DNA from: Chamaea fasciata
Taxonomy: Eukaryota; Chordata; Aves; Passeriformes; Sylviidae
Direction: 5' to 3'
NCBI GenBank assembly: GCA_029207755.1
Contig: JARCOQ010000003.1
Coordinates: 45,590,144 to 45,654,143 of the forward strand
Length of the DNA stretch: 64,000 bases
Shown: positions 13,204-27,000 of the stretch, piece by piece
How positions within the stretch are numbered: position 1 is the stretch's first letter
Layout: every line of letters starts with the position of its first letter
Program-made: the position numbers and the translations under genes
The notes under the pieces: model-generated
Told to the model about the DNA's origin: nothing
Databases searched by the model: none
The model's input: the letters and a program-made list of their open reading frames with translations, nothing else

Positions 13204-16200
13204 AATTTTATTTTTCTCTTAAAAAATATTCACTTATTTTTTGAATGCTCTTTAAAGCCGCTGTAATGATAATTTTATAGAGCAAGGGGTTATCAAACAA
13301 CGTCCTGTTTTTGTTACATCTCTCACAAAAGCAGAATCCCCACCTATAAGAAATGTCTCAGAAATCTTATCACAGGAGAAATATAACATAGGATTGTTTG
13401 TATTGTAATGATCCTAGAAATAAGAAGGAAAAAAATCCTAAAATTGTAGAAAGAATGAAAAAGTCTACATGCAATAAACCCACTTGCCTAGAATTTTCTA
13501 AATATTTTAAGATGTGGATTATAAAATCAATGTTATGAAGATAATTAAAAGATACTGAAAATCATCTGAAGTCACACATCTGAGTCAACTGTGAAGATCC
13601 TTAGCTGTCTTTGTAAATCTTAATAGTATCTAGTGAGCACTTATCTTCCTTTTAAAAACTTTAATTGCACTCTTTTCTTTCTATGTATTTCACACATCTC
13701 CCTCATTCTACAGTCCTTGTGCTCTAAAAAAGCTGCTGCTTCTATGGCATTTCTCTTCAAAAGCCTATGTACAATGACATTGACACTAAATCACCAGTGT
13801 TCCTATAATTAATATTTTTTAATCGTGTACTATTTGACTGCCAACATCTCTGGTGTTAGGACTGGCAGATTTTTAGATGGATGCATTAAACAGTGATTTT
13901 TGATTCATTAAATCCTGAAAATAGATCTAAGATCAGATGCCACAATGAGCACCTTGGCACCTTGTGCAGTTCTTTGTACTTACAAATTGCATTAAAATCA
14001 ATCACCCTTCAAGACATTAAGAGGTGTTAATGATATCGACAGCCTATGAAGCTGATGTACATGGCTGCAGCTGAACAAAAGAGATTATAGAGATCAATGT
14101 AACTATGCTCTTTTGCTAGTGAAGAATCTGAGGCACTGGGGTTTTTTTCCCTGTGTTTCATTAGAATGTGTTCCCTCTTTTAAAGGGCTGTCTTTGCTCT
14201 TCACAAGGTAAGTGTTAGTTTTCAGGATTTGCACTCTTGAAAATTCAAGCAGATAAATCTCAAACTCATAACTAGAGGTCGCAGTCAAACAGGCTTCACA
14301 AGCCTAAACATTTTGCCCTTATGTTCAAACAAAAGTGCCTTCAGTGAAGTTTATACCGTTACACTTAATAATTAAACTTTGTCCAGTATAATGGTTATCT
14401 TAGTGACCTTAAAATAGCCACAAGTCATGACATAACCATAAAAACCCCAATATGCTGCTAAATAATTATTTTATTCCGTTGTAGCATGACAGGGACAGAG
14501 GAATTGTCACCTACTGATTTCACTGCCAGGCAGACAAGATCATTTTTTAACCTTCTATTCACCTTTGCTGCTTACCATCCCCAGAATTTCCATATTTATG
14601 CTTGACTCCCTGTTTTTGGAGCTGGAAGATGATCAGGGTCAGCTGTGGCAGCCGTGCAGTCCTCCTTTATGGTGCAGGATCCAATGCAGCTGCAGCAAAG
14701 GGTGAGAAGGGTCCCTCATGGTGAGGGAGCAGAGGTGCAGGTGTGGGTGGCAGACACCTGCAAGGTCTCTGGGGGTGCGTGGGGCCCTTGGTCAAGCCTG
14801 CTGAGCTGCTAGCAGGTAAAATCATCAGGTGTGATCTGCTACACAGCTGGCAGGTGCCATAATCCCTGTTTGTGATCACACAGTTTGGAAACTGGAGGCT
14901 GCAACAAAACAGAATGTCAAGGGTATCCAGGAGGGAATTTATGAGCTTTGATTTTGAGTCAGTCTGTTTATTTTTTTAATAGCACATTGTCTGGTTTAAG
15001 CTCAAGACAACAGGACAAATCCTGGCTGTCATGGTTTGAATGGTGGGTGACTGTGACCTTTGGAGAAAGAGGAGACCTTGAGGTTTTCCTTTGCCATAAG
15101 TGGATTTGTATTTTAAGGTTTCCCCGTTGAAAGGGGTTTTTTTTTCATAAAGATCATTGTTAAGGAAGAGTGCAACTGCATTCTGCCTACTATTTTACGA
15201 ACCAATTTCTATGGGAATCTTTCCTTGCTAATCTCTCTTGCAAATTACAAAGAGATGAATAAGAAAGCTTGTATTGATCTCAAGTGTTGGTCAATGAGTT
15301 TGTGTAAGGAGTCATGTCATGTAGCAGATAAACTAACACTAATCTTTGTCATCGATTGCTCCTGGATTGCTCCCAGGAGATACATGTTTTGATATGAAAA
15401 AGGGATTTGTCTTCAATTCAATTGTGGTATGCAAACAAAGTTCAGGATTTATCTGAAGGAGATTGAAAAGGTGAGAGGGGAAGTTCATGGTTTATGTTCA
15501 CTTCAGAAAAAGTTGATTTTATTTGAAATTACCTACTGCCTATCAATACAAACATTTTCAATATGCTGTAATAATAAGTGTATTGTGATTTTTCATGCCA
15601 GCACACTGCCTATCAAAAAAAGAGAAAATTTAACAATTAGCTAAGTGATTCAGCCTAGCAATGCTTGCTCTGCTTGGTGTGGATGACCAGAAGCTCATGA
15701 ATGATGACTTTAAGTAGCTGCAGTGAAGGCTTAAGCTGTGAAGTTTGGAGCTGGCTGTATTCAGCTGCATTTCTTTGAACCATTTGATTTGTATACTTAT
15801 TTTAGTTTGAGATTTCTGTCATATAATATTGGAATTAGCTAGAAATAAGTTTCTGGTTCCAGCTGATCACAGTATTGAAAATGGTTGTTTAATGCAATCC
15901 TACTTTACAGATCCCAACAGGTTACCCAAGACAACAGACGTAAAAAAGTGAATTCCAGTTAATGTCTATGAGTTGGAAAACCTCTTGTGCCTGCTTTTAT
16001 ATTCAAAGAAGAAAAAGAATTCTTACATATAAGGCAAAAAAATTATATAACTGGAACCTAACCATTCTAATGAAATAACTATTGTTAATTCAGATCTAAG
16101 TGGAAAAAAAAAAAAAAGAATGATACTGCACAGAAAAGGTCTCAAAAATAAAATGTCAGTTAAAATAGTGATATACATTTTGTGGTGTTTAACTCTTTCC

Positions 16201-16653
16201 CAGATGTTATGTTCCTTATAGCACTGCCCTTTGTGTTCTGAGGTTGGTGGTGGGGTCTCTTTGGAGGAGTTCAGTGGGAAACCAGCATTCTGAGCCCTTT
16301 GCCCAGAGGAAGATGGTGTTAAAGTAAATGTTTTTCTCATCTTCATTCTAGGATCTGCTGGGGGTAAATTTTATATGTTTTTCTTTCAGGTTTATACATC
16401 CTGTTATTTCTTCATTGCTCTGAGAGTACAGGTCACCCTGTGCTCTATGTGGTGATTTTGGTAGGTACTATTCTTATACAAAGAATGGCTTTTACAGCTA
16501 AGCCAAGCAGCAGTGAAGTCACAGGCAGAACTTGGCAGTTCTGCTAAGTAGGGTGGGACAAGCAGCAAACTTCAGGAACGAGTTCTGGCAAATCCTGGGC
16601 ATGGCCTGAGGCGTGAGCTGCGTTAAATGATTGGGTGACATTTAATGACAATA
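13204..16653. other. Gene-free stretch
   Basis: AT-rich, with a GC-richer patch at about 14620-14840 and a 14-base A run near 16093. No gene or recognised repeat family. Confidence 0.5.
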
Positions 16654-16754
16654 AGGACATGGTTTAGTATTTGACTTGACAGTGCTGGGTTAATGGTTGG
16701 CCTTGACGATCTTGGAGGTCTTTTAACCTTATCAATTCTATGATTCTGTGATTA
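16654..16754 (+). mobile_element. CR1 LINE 3' tail
   Basis: The block GACATGGTTTAGTATTTGA, then GGGTTAATGGTTGGCCTTGA, CGATCTTGGAGGTCTTTTAA and CAATTCTATGATTCTGTGAT is the terminal CR1 sequence, ending in the characteristic degenerate octamer repeats (ATTCTATG / ATTCTGTG). It is strongly 5'-truncated to about 100 bases, as is usual for CR1. A possible diverged upstream continuation could not be supported. Confidence 0.9.
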
Positions 16755-19700
16755 CTGGGCTGAAGGGCTGCTCTGCCTCCTGTGGGGGATGGATCAGCTA
16801 GAAAAAACAAGACCACCTGCATTTATGAGGATAGTCAATAACTGATCCAGGATGAATATCCCAGATTGGAGTTTATCTTTTTGTTTTCTTATCTTTTTGT
16901 TTTTATCTTATTGTGGAATAGAAGTTTTTTTTTTCTTGAATAATTCTGGCTTTGATACCGTCAGTGTTTTATGTAAATAATAGTGTATTTTGTCTTCAAA
17001 GAATGTGGCACCCTGGCATCAACAGAATGATACATATTCCCTTTGTAAATTGTCGTAAATATAGGAAATTCCATAAGGACATGTTGTACCATATTTCTGC
17101 TATGGTACATAAATTTAACTTTTAGCCATAATATTTTCAAATTGGTAAATCCACTTATTATCAAGAAATAATTTACTGACGATTAAAAATTAGGTCAAAG
17201 TGCTGTACAGATGAACGAATTTAAGAGTTTAGGGGTCAGTGTGAATAATACGGGTAATTAGAACACTTGGAATGGTAAAACGTTTCATTTTAAACTCAGC
17301 TAATTTTCACAGAATGTGGTGGGATCAGAAAGAAATGCACTTATGCTGGTATACCCAAGATTATGGTGACAGGGAAGTAACCTCTGAATTATTTCACAAG
17401 GTGCTGTACCATAATTCCTACTGAAGTATTTAGGGGCAGCCCTTGGACTAGAGCAGCTGCCCACTGGAACAGGCCATCTGAACTGGAAGCTATGAAAAAA
17501 TGGTGAAGGGTAGGCTGATGTATTGCGTAGAATTTACTTATACTTTGCTACCTCTAGCAAGATTCTGTTTAGCGCCTTTGTTTTTTTTTTTTTTTTTTTT
17601 GCTCTGTACTTTTTTCCATTCCCCTTGAAGAAGCTGGCATGTGTTCTGTTCTCTCTATTGATAAATGTATGCACTTATCACAAAATTCCTTACCATGAAG
17701 TTTAGTCATTTTATAGATGCTTTACATATTGCATCACAGATGGTTGGTTTTCAAGGGATATCAGAAATAGGCATTTTTTACATTGGCCAGATGTGACAAG
17801 TAACAGTGACACTGCAAATATAAAGCATATGCCAGCAGGAAATTTTCTGTTATTTGTGCAGCCTGGCAGCTGTTAAATTCTATACAATCCTTGGGGCAAA
17901 TGGCAGGTGTCCCTTATTTCCTAAAAGACCTCAAATAAAAAAGTGCAAACCCTGTTTTTGGCATTGTCCCAAAGGTAAGTGTTGCTATTTTGGAACCACT
18001 GTTTGGTTTCTGTTGCCCAAATAGCCTTCTTTATTAAAAAAAACCAATTAGAATTTCCTGCATGAACATCTGGAAATACAATTTCTATTACTTTATGCTT
18101 CTCTAAACAAACAAAGTATTGTTTGGTAAAGGATGCTGGTAATTTGGCTCCTTTTAATATTTCTGGTAGAATACATTTGGGTCAGGTTTTTTTTTTCCCT
18201 GCTGGAAGCTCACATGTCCAATTAGTTCTTTGATCCTTTTCTTTTTCCTTAGGTTTTTGATTATGTGTTTTTCAATGGCTTTTTTCTTTTTTTTCCCTTC
18301 ATATTTTACATGTTTCCTGAAGGAAAAGGAAGAGGATGTTAGGGATATAGAATAATTTGGCATGCTAATAAAAAGTAAGAGTAGGCACTGAGGTCAAATG
18401 CCACACACTTGGAAAAGGCAATAGAGAGTTTGCCTGAAGAGTGAGACTTTTAAAATATATGATAAGGATTTCTTTGTTTAGGAAAGAACTGCTCATGCAA
18501 GGCTGCCTCTGTCTTACAGCATTGCTTGTGATGCTTATTGATTGCATAGATGTTTGTAACTCATGGGTGGATTGTGGCTATAGTGGTTGGGATTTCCAGT
18601 GAAAAAACACCGGGTGCTAATGCATTTCAAAACCTTCAGCAGCATGAAAGAGGACTGAATGAGAAGAAAGGGTAGGTTGCCTGGGAAACACATGGTTGAC
18701 CAGATACATCATACAACTTTTATTTTTTTTTGACTGAAAACCAGAAAGAATTCCTTCTGTATGCAAGCCTGAATTCCTCCTTTACCCACTAATGTTTGCC
18801 GTGTTTGATGGGACAGTCAAGCAAATTGTGTGAAAGTTACTAGTACTTGTTAGCAGAAAGATTTTTCTTTACATACTGCACAGTCCAAATTTGTGAAATT
18901 TCTAACTTTATTTATAATAATACTCCTTGTAATTCATTAAACTCTCTCCTATAAAATTATTATCTCTTAAGTAGGTTTTTCTACAAAAATCTCACTACGT
19001 TTATATATGAGCCAGCTGTATCACATTTAAGCTTTTAAAATATTTCAAGTAAATACACATCTATTGACTTGAACAAAATATGTATTTTATTTTCTGCTTT
19101 CATTTAAATTAGCGAACTTAGTTTAGAATTGACTTTACTAGGCAAAATAATAGTTATTTGAAGGGCAAGATTAAGTTAAGCAAAAATGTTACCACTGAAT
19201 ATATTTATGTTCTGTGAATTCTTTGTCAAAAAAGCCAGTTCAGTTCAATTTAGAGGTTTACTACACCTGGGAATAAAAATGTTAAACCAAAATATCTCTG
19301 GACTTCAGAAAATCTTCAGAGGACATGAAGGAAAGCATGCATGATATATGAGACAGAAAGAATGGCATTGTGAAAAGCAAGATCAAAGTTAAAATTCTTT
19401 TCCCCTCTCTTTTTGAGCCTTGTTCTTAAGCCAGGAAAAATAAAATTTTATTTCCAAAATGACAAAAATTTAACATAATAAAGGAGATTACTTTTAACCA
19501 ATTTGAGGTTTGAGTGCAGTGGTCAAGAATGTAAAGAAAACAAAATATTTATGGTCTTTTCAGAGTTTTTTACCAAGATTTAATAATATTAGTACCTAAT
19601 ACATTTTTATCCTCCTGTCAGGTTTTGACTGTACTGAAATAAGTAAAGCTACACTGATCTCACTGCTGGGAGATTCTGAGCACTGTTCTCTTTGACTTGG

Positions 19701-20583
19701 AAAGGGAAAGGCACAGCCATATTTTTCATAAAATGTATGCTCCCTTCTGAGCCTTTTTTACAATATAAGATAAAATAACTTTTTAAGTATGAGTTTCTCA
19801 CCAAAATGTGTGTACTGTTGGTTTGAAAATGCTGAAGATAATTTAAACCCTTAAACAACATGGTAAAAATAGATTTTCCAGATATCATTCATTTTCAGTG
19901 CTGGCAGTGACACTGTCTTTTCTTTTTGCACATCTTTCCTTTCTTTCTTCTTTCTGTTTTCTTTTTAGAGGCAATATTTCTTCTGTCATTTTTTTTTATT
20001 TTCAGTGTGCACCACGCAAAGTAGGAAAAAAATCTAATTAACCAAGTATTGGAGCATATTGCTCAAGGGAGAAAAAAAACCCAAGAAGTTTTTTCTACTG
20101 CTAAAAAACATTATCAAGTCCCAAAAGTTTTGCGAAGAAAAAGCAAATATTGCAAAGAAGGCATCCAAAAAAATACAGCACTGTTCTTCAGTGTTTGCCT
20201 AATGCCAGTCACCTGCCTTGCCTGTAAATGTCTTTGTCAGCAGCACTTGTTTGCTGCCTGCCAGCTCTTGCCCTGCCAGCTCCTGCCCTTTGTCACCCCC
20301 TCGTTCCAGTCACTGCAGCCATCTGGTTCTGCTGGGACACTTGCTCTGGGCTTGCCATGGTCTGATTCACCAAGATATGTTAAACATGCAGTCAGTCTGA
20401 TGCATTTTGTAAAAATACATGTGTGTATGTTCCTCTACCTATGATGATCTTCAGCACACAAACCACTGATTTCCCACCACATTTCTCTTTAGAGCAGTAT
20501 TTCTTTTTATTTTTCATAAATAGTAATTTTCTTGATAAATATTATTGCTTTAGAGCATCTTATATCTTCTATAAAAATACATT
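16755..20583. other. Gene-free stretch with poly-T and pyrimidine tracts
   Basis: Contains a T20 run at 17581-17600 and a long TTTC-rich pyrimidine tract at about 19918-19995. A GC-richer patch at about 20210-20350 contains a near-exact 15-base tandem duplication (CTGCCAGCTCTTGCC followed by CTGCCAGCTCCTGCC). A 131-codon frame at 20049-20444 spans this patch but matches no family I know, and I do not call it. Confidence 0.5.
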
Positions 20584-20607
20584 TATATATATATATATAT
20601 ATATACA
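20584..20607. repeat. (TA)12 microsatellite
   Basis: Uninterrupted alternating TA over 24 bases, followed by a second short ATATAT block near 20613. Confidence 0.95.
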
Positions 20608-21001
20608 AACATATATATTTGAATTTTTGAATTTATAGTCTTATTTTTTACAGATTTGAAGAACATAGAAAGTAGGTCTGATTTCTGGCCTTGCAGATTA
20701 GATCACTCAGGACCTGAACTATGTCTTACTTTATTAGCTCTTCTGATATATGTGTCAGCTTGGTTGTTGAAGGCTTAGTGAAACATTTTGCTGTAGCAAT
20801 GCAAGAAAGGCAATTGTTTTTGACTTTCAGATCTGTAGCATCAGAAAATATTGCAAACCTATCACATTTCTTCATAATTTCTTGTAAATAAAGTTTCATA
20901 AGTTAGATCTGTGAAGTATTTTTTCTTTTTTTTTTTTAAATTTTAGGTCTTAATTCAGATCTTTCTTTAAAAAAGCCCAGCAGCCAGAATAGGCTTTTTG
21001 G

Positions 21002-21070
21002 AAAAAAAACCAAAACAAAACAAAAAAAACCAACCAACCAACCAAACAAAAAAAAAAAAAAACGAAAAAC
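21002..21070. repeat. A-rich simple repeat with (AACC) core
   Basis: A-rich run with CAAAA units, four AACC units at about 21028-21045 and an A14 or longer run at about 21049-21062. It could be the A-tail of an old retroposed insertion, but no insertion body or target duplication is recognised next to it. Confidence 0.9.
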
Positions 21071-24000
21071 AATGCAGCTCTGTAATTTTCCCACTTACTT
21101 TCTGATCTGTTTGTTGTCATACAGTTTTTTTATAATAAGGTCAAAGCAATATTATTTGTATAAAATCAAACATTTGTAATGAAATTCACTGGTTAGGGAG
21201 GGAGATCCAATTTTGCAGCCTCTAACCTGTCATTGACACAAGGAGATGTCACACAGACCAGTGCTGTAGTTTCTCCCAGTCCAAAATGGGCTCAAGAATC
21301 AGAAATAAACATTTTAAGACAGGTCCAAAGTGTACAAACTTCTTTCTTTCATGATTCTTCATCTGTCAAGGGTTCATTGTACAATATGGTGTTTAGGTTT
21401 TTGGACAGTCAAGGTCATAGCAAAGCCTGCAGAAAAATGCAAGGCTTTCCCTGATGCTGAGGTATGTCTTTGCAAAACAGGTCAAGAAGTAGGAAAAATC
21501 TCTTCAATAATTTCTACAGAATTCATGTGTGTCTTTTCTAGGCATGTATGCCTATGAATAAACTGAATTAGTTGCAAAAATCTTTGGGAAGTGTATCATA
21601 AGATCCATGGTTGGAAGATTTCTATCAAGTGTTACAGGCTTTAGATGTATATATTTTGAAAGCTGAGAATAAAAATTGTAATTAAGCTAATGGTAATTAG
21701 CCTCAATGCCTTCTATCCTTGTCCTGGTTTTAGGTGGATTGCTTCCCAGGAGAAAGAAGGGGAAGTTGGTTATTTAGGAATGATTCAGCTCTTTTTACCT
21801 GGTGGCAGAGGTACTGTCAGGTGGCTACTGAGAGCAACGGAATTGTCAGTGCAGACACAGGCTGAGCTGGGCTGGGGCAAGTACAGCAGGTGCAGTGCTC
21901 TCTGGGAATCTGCCATTTACCACCAGTCCTTTTCCATCGTGCACCTGCTCTTTCTCTGCTCAGGAGATCCCACTAAAATGGGAGCCTGGATACAGTTTTT
22001 CACTTAGTCCAAATAAAAGAGTCATACCCCCAAGTTCTGTGTGCTCTTTGCTTTATCTTGCTTTGGATCTGTCATCCAAAGCATCCCCAATTTCCCCTTA
22101 GGAAAGCCTGGTGAAAATAGATCCCCTTGGCTTTGCCTCAAGACAGAAACAGTGCGCAGCAGTCTTAGCTGGTGAAAACAACCTCTTTTTTTTTTTTTTT
22201 TCCTTTTTTTTTTTTTTTTTCTCCTTCTTTTTTATCTTTTTTCCCTCTTTTCTGAACTGGGCAATTTTCTGTTCAAGCAAATCATAACCCAGTTGAGTTG
22301 AAAGAAAATGCAATTTATGGGCTTGAAAGTGTGACTCTCTCTCCAGCCCTCAGGTGCTTGCAAAACAGCCAGGAGGTATACTGGGACATGTGGTGGAATA
22401 GAAAACACTCTTAAAACTTAGTTATGATTACTAAAAAAGAAATCCTGTGCCTATGCCTGCAGAAGCACTTTGTTTTCTGAGGTAGTTCTTTATTAAAAAA
22501 AAGAAAAGATATTTTCTTCGTCTGAAAGAATAGGATTTGCCCAAGTAAGAGGATTTATTAAAGACTATGTTAATTTACTTGTTTTCACTCAGTGGTGTCA
22601 TTATATTGCCTGCCACATTTGCATATTTCTGTTGCACACCTTTCAGGGGATTTCACACAAACTAAAAGGGAGCTCTGTGTATATTATTATTTTGTAAGTT
22701 CTGGGAATTAGAACACTGTATAAATGGAAATTCATTAGGATACAAGTGCATATTGTTATTATATTCTGCAGTATGAACTCAGTAAGCTGATGCCACCGAC
22801 CTGTAGTCCTCCTCATTTAAGGCTTGGACTGCAGAATGAACAAGAACTGGTTTTAGTATATCACTAAAAATGAGCTGGGGTAGGGGTTTGTGGGCCTGCT
22901 TCATTCCACTCTTTCAAAACCTAACGACTTCCCCCCTCAAAACCTTCATGCAGAAACCCATGAAACATAGAAATAAATGCAAGTTTCTAACTCTTAATGT
23001 TCTCTGTAGCATATGCTGTAAATGTAGCTCTAACTCTGCAGGATTGCCCCTGGAGTAATTTTTGAGTTCAGGGAACTATAGGAATTTCCCTGCTGTATGG
23101 TGAGGCACTCCAGCCATATGGGTCTAGGGTATACTCAGAGATCTTCACGCTAGAGTGTTTTACTTCTGCTTTATTTTTATTCAGGAGAAAATGTTCTCAT
23201 TCTGGCATGATTGTTCTCTCCAACTATCCAGGATATTGAGGAGAAATTCACTATAGGAACTCCAAATACTTTCTATATATACCTCTGGAATTACCTGAGG
23301 CTCTCCAGCAACTGTGGGAAAACCTGGGAGACACCAGTGAGGAAGGGAGAAGTTCATGGCTTTTGTTTGTTCTACCATCTTTAACTGCATGCCCAGGGGC
23401 TCATCTTCATGTTTGAATATCATCTTTACATTTCTGTTTACCTCCTAATAATTTATAGATATAAACCTGTTCCCAATCAAGATAGATGTTTGGCTTTTGA
23501 TCCTTACCACAGATTTCTGCAAAACATGGTGCCATATAAACTACAGCAAAAGAGAAAAAATGAGTCCCCCAGCACTGAGAAATACCTGGAATTTTTCAGG
23601 GTTTCTTGTTTTGGTTTTGGGGTTTGTTTTATTTTGTATTTTTGAGGCGATTTTGTGGGTTGGTTTGGGGTTTTATCATTTGTGTTTTTGGTGGGGTTTT
23701 TTTGGTGTTGGTTTTGGGTTCTTTTTTAAACTTTGCCTCTGTAACTTGATTTGATTATGTGGTAATCATTATAGTTCATAGTCAGTTCATGCAAAATCCA
23801 TTCTAATGAGCAGTGCTGAAATGCTTGATCCAATTTAAGACCTCTATTGGTTGCTACTTCCTACCAGTGGTAGGAGTAATTTTCTGTGCACAGGACTACA
23901 TAAATTTTTTTCTATCAGGTTTCTTTATTTTTCCTCCCTGTCTGAAAGAAGCATGATGCTAGGGAGGAAGTGATGCCAAATCTCACTTTACAGCCTCTAG

Positions 24001-27000
24001 AGCTGTCCTCTTGTGTATCCACAGACAGCAGCAACCCCTATTCCAGCCTCTGAATCTTTTCTTCCATAGTCCATTGCAGTCACTGAGGGCTTGACTCACA
24101 TGGGATATAAATGGGATATGGGATATAAATCCCATCATCTCTGGGTGTATGGGAGGTGAATGGCTATCCTTCTGGAATTACATGGACTTTAAAACTATGT
24201 AAAAATAACTTTTGATTTTGGAAGACAAAGCATCGTGGCTCACCTGGTCCTTTGCAGGCCAATTTTCCCAGTTAATTCTCACAATTTTCTAATTTCTGGT
24301 CATAAATGCAAATAGATAACCTGAAAACAAGGTATCAGTGAGCCAGAGAGGAGATAAAATAGTTTCTGAATTTAGAGGAGTTTATTCTCTCCCTGCTATT
24401 AGTCACTATGGTTTTTTGGTGTCTTAATGTGGAGTCATTGGTCTGTTCTGACACTGCTATTTTTGATTTGATTTCCATTTTGAGCAGAAAATTAATTTTA
24501 TTTATAGAAAGCCCTGTCTGTTATGTTGTGGCTAATAGCAGAGCTGCCTTTGAGTTTGAATGGCCATACAATTGGTAGGCAGAAGTAGCCTTAATTGAGG
24601 TTATATTTTGAATGAAAATAATAAATTAAAAAAAAAAATCTGCCATCTACCGAGCAGATATTTATCATATCTCTCCTTTCTCGATTGACTGTTAGGGAAT
24701 GGATTTGGACCAGAATATTTAATTCTGTACTTTTAAATCAGTCTTCAGGCTGGTCATATGAGGTATAGCACAGGAGACAAAGCTGGACCATCCTCCCACT
24801 CCAGACAAAGAAATACCTTTGAAGCAGAAAATTATGTCTGTAGAAACATAGGTAAGAATTTAACTACTTGTTTAACCATGAAGTGGCAGTAAATATGACA
24901 TTGGCTTATTCTTTAAAGGATGAAGAAGCTTAACTAGCCTTCCCAATATAAATCAGGGACAATCTTTTAGTATGTAACTTCCTGGGATGGAGGAGGTTAA
25001 AACCCACCCAAACTTGAAATCAGACTAAAGTACTTAGGGGTACTGTTTCATTTCATGTGTAGGTGCTTACTGTATCCAAGTCAAAACACTGCAGCCCATT
25101 CTCTGACTTGCCTTTCTCCTCTCCCTAATATACGCCTACTTTTCTGTGTTACCAAAGCACTCTGCAGTGAGGAAACTGTCCCTGTGCATATAAAATGAGG
25201 CACCTAGGGATGGGAAGGAATGGGGTCAGGGAGTGTAAGGATGCTGAGATAGTATCTGCATCCTCAGAGGAACTTCATCCCAAATATAAATTAAAGGGCA
25301 GAAAATATTTATGGTTTTGTTCATTTTTGAGAAAAATCGGGCATGGTAATGGTATAAAAGCTTTTTAAAGTGGCAATAAATAATAATTATTGTAAATAAG
25401 CCTTGGAGTTGTAAAAATCCCTCCTTGGCCACCTGAAAGCTTCTTTATTACCATTATCTCAGTATAAATAATACTGCTTTTCTTAGACCAAAATATATCA
25501 TACAAATGAATGCTCTGATCCAAGTCCCCTTATTTTTCTAAGGGGTAATGAGTGATACATTATTTATTGTAAGGCTCCGGTTAATCCTATTTTTTTCCAG
25601 TTTCTGAAGAGAAGTTTAGGTCAATCTCTAATTTTTTAGCTTCAGATGTTTATAAGCACAAAGAAATACTGGTGCAATCAATGGCATTAGAACGTGTATC
25701 AGGTTTTTAAATCAGACTTTTTTTTCCCAGAAGGTAAATAGAGACTGTGAAACAAACACTTCAAAGCAGAACAGAGTTGTCCATGAAAGGACAGGGTATC
25801 TGTTCCTCTCTAGCAGAATGATTGATACTGCAGAGTGTGGAAAAACAGCTACCAGAGAGCAAAGTCCTTCAAGGATAAAAGCTTTGAAGGGAGCAGGAGC
25901 AAAATTGTAACTCTTACATGTACAAACACACGGCAGCACACTCCAGCCTCAGAAACGTTATCCCATCAAGACTTTTATCAATGTTTATCAAGATACCTCT
26001 GAATATATTCATTTAGACGTGGCAGCATCAAGCCACAGCTACTTCTGTCGTTACTGGTGGCTGTAGTTGATCAACAACTGTATGAAAGGGTGCATGCATT
26101 AAAAGCAAGTAAGCAAGTATTACAGTGACCTGGTAGGCATTTCTAGTTTAGTAGTTTAGTAGAGCACGAGGGCTTGCTGTGATCTGACTGGTGAGAGATG
26201 CCTCTGCATCCTTTTTCCCCTTCTTTTTTAACCTTCTCCTAGACCTGAGATAACATCTGGACAGTAGTACCACCTTTACCTTTACCTCAAGTTCCCATTG
26301 TGGTGGCTCAACTTACAGTCCAAATTTCAAGTCATATTTGGGGGCTGAGCTTCAGTGGTGATCACAGATGCCCTCTGTCCCATAATTTGGGGTGATCTTT
26401 GTTTGACTGATGATATGCACATGAACAGTTGCATCTTTACACAGCTTACTATGAGGGAATTTTTGTGAGGATGCATTACACAGGATGTACTAACCATATC
26501 TCGCCTCTGCCAGGCCTAGAATTAGCACCATCCTGTTGCTCCATTGTGTGCTTGTCTTATTGCAAAGTTCTTCTGGCCTTAAGAGTGTTTGAGATGGGCA
26601 GCTGTGCTCTTTAAATCCTTACAGAGCTGCGTCTTCATGTTGAAAGAAAAGATAACAGCAAGCTTTGAGTCATATGCTGGATGCCAGCACAAACACTCTC
26701 AGGATTCAGTTTTCAAATCTCCTGTTTTCTTTTGGCACCTCAGTGCATGAAAAGCTTCCAGGAGTTTCTCAGTCCTTTATATCATTTTCCCTAGGAACAT
26801 TCTTGACAAATGAAATCCCCAGCATGCTGCCTGTCGATGTGACTGTCAGTCAGTAAGGGGAAACAGAGTAAAACACGCACTAGACAGCACCATAATCTGC
26901 CAGGTAAAGCTAAATGTTATAATGTACTTTTCCCCAAAATATTTATGTATGCATTACAATATTAACAGAACTGCAAAGTGTCAGGTGTTGGCCAACTGAA

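Noticed and set aside
19438..19453. AT palindrome around AAATAAAATTTTATTT
   Set aside because: Low-complexity A/T palindrome, expected in AT-rich sequence.
20049..20444. 131-codon plus frame with a Cys/Leu-rich middle
   Set aside because: The open stretch follows a locally GC-rich patch with a small tandem duplication, and a second frame is open over the same bases. No family resemblance.
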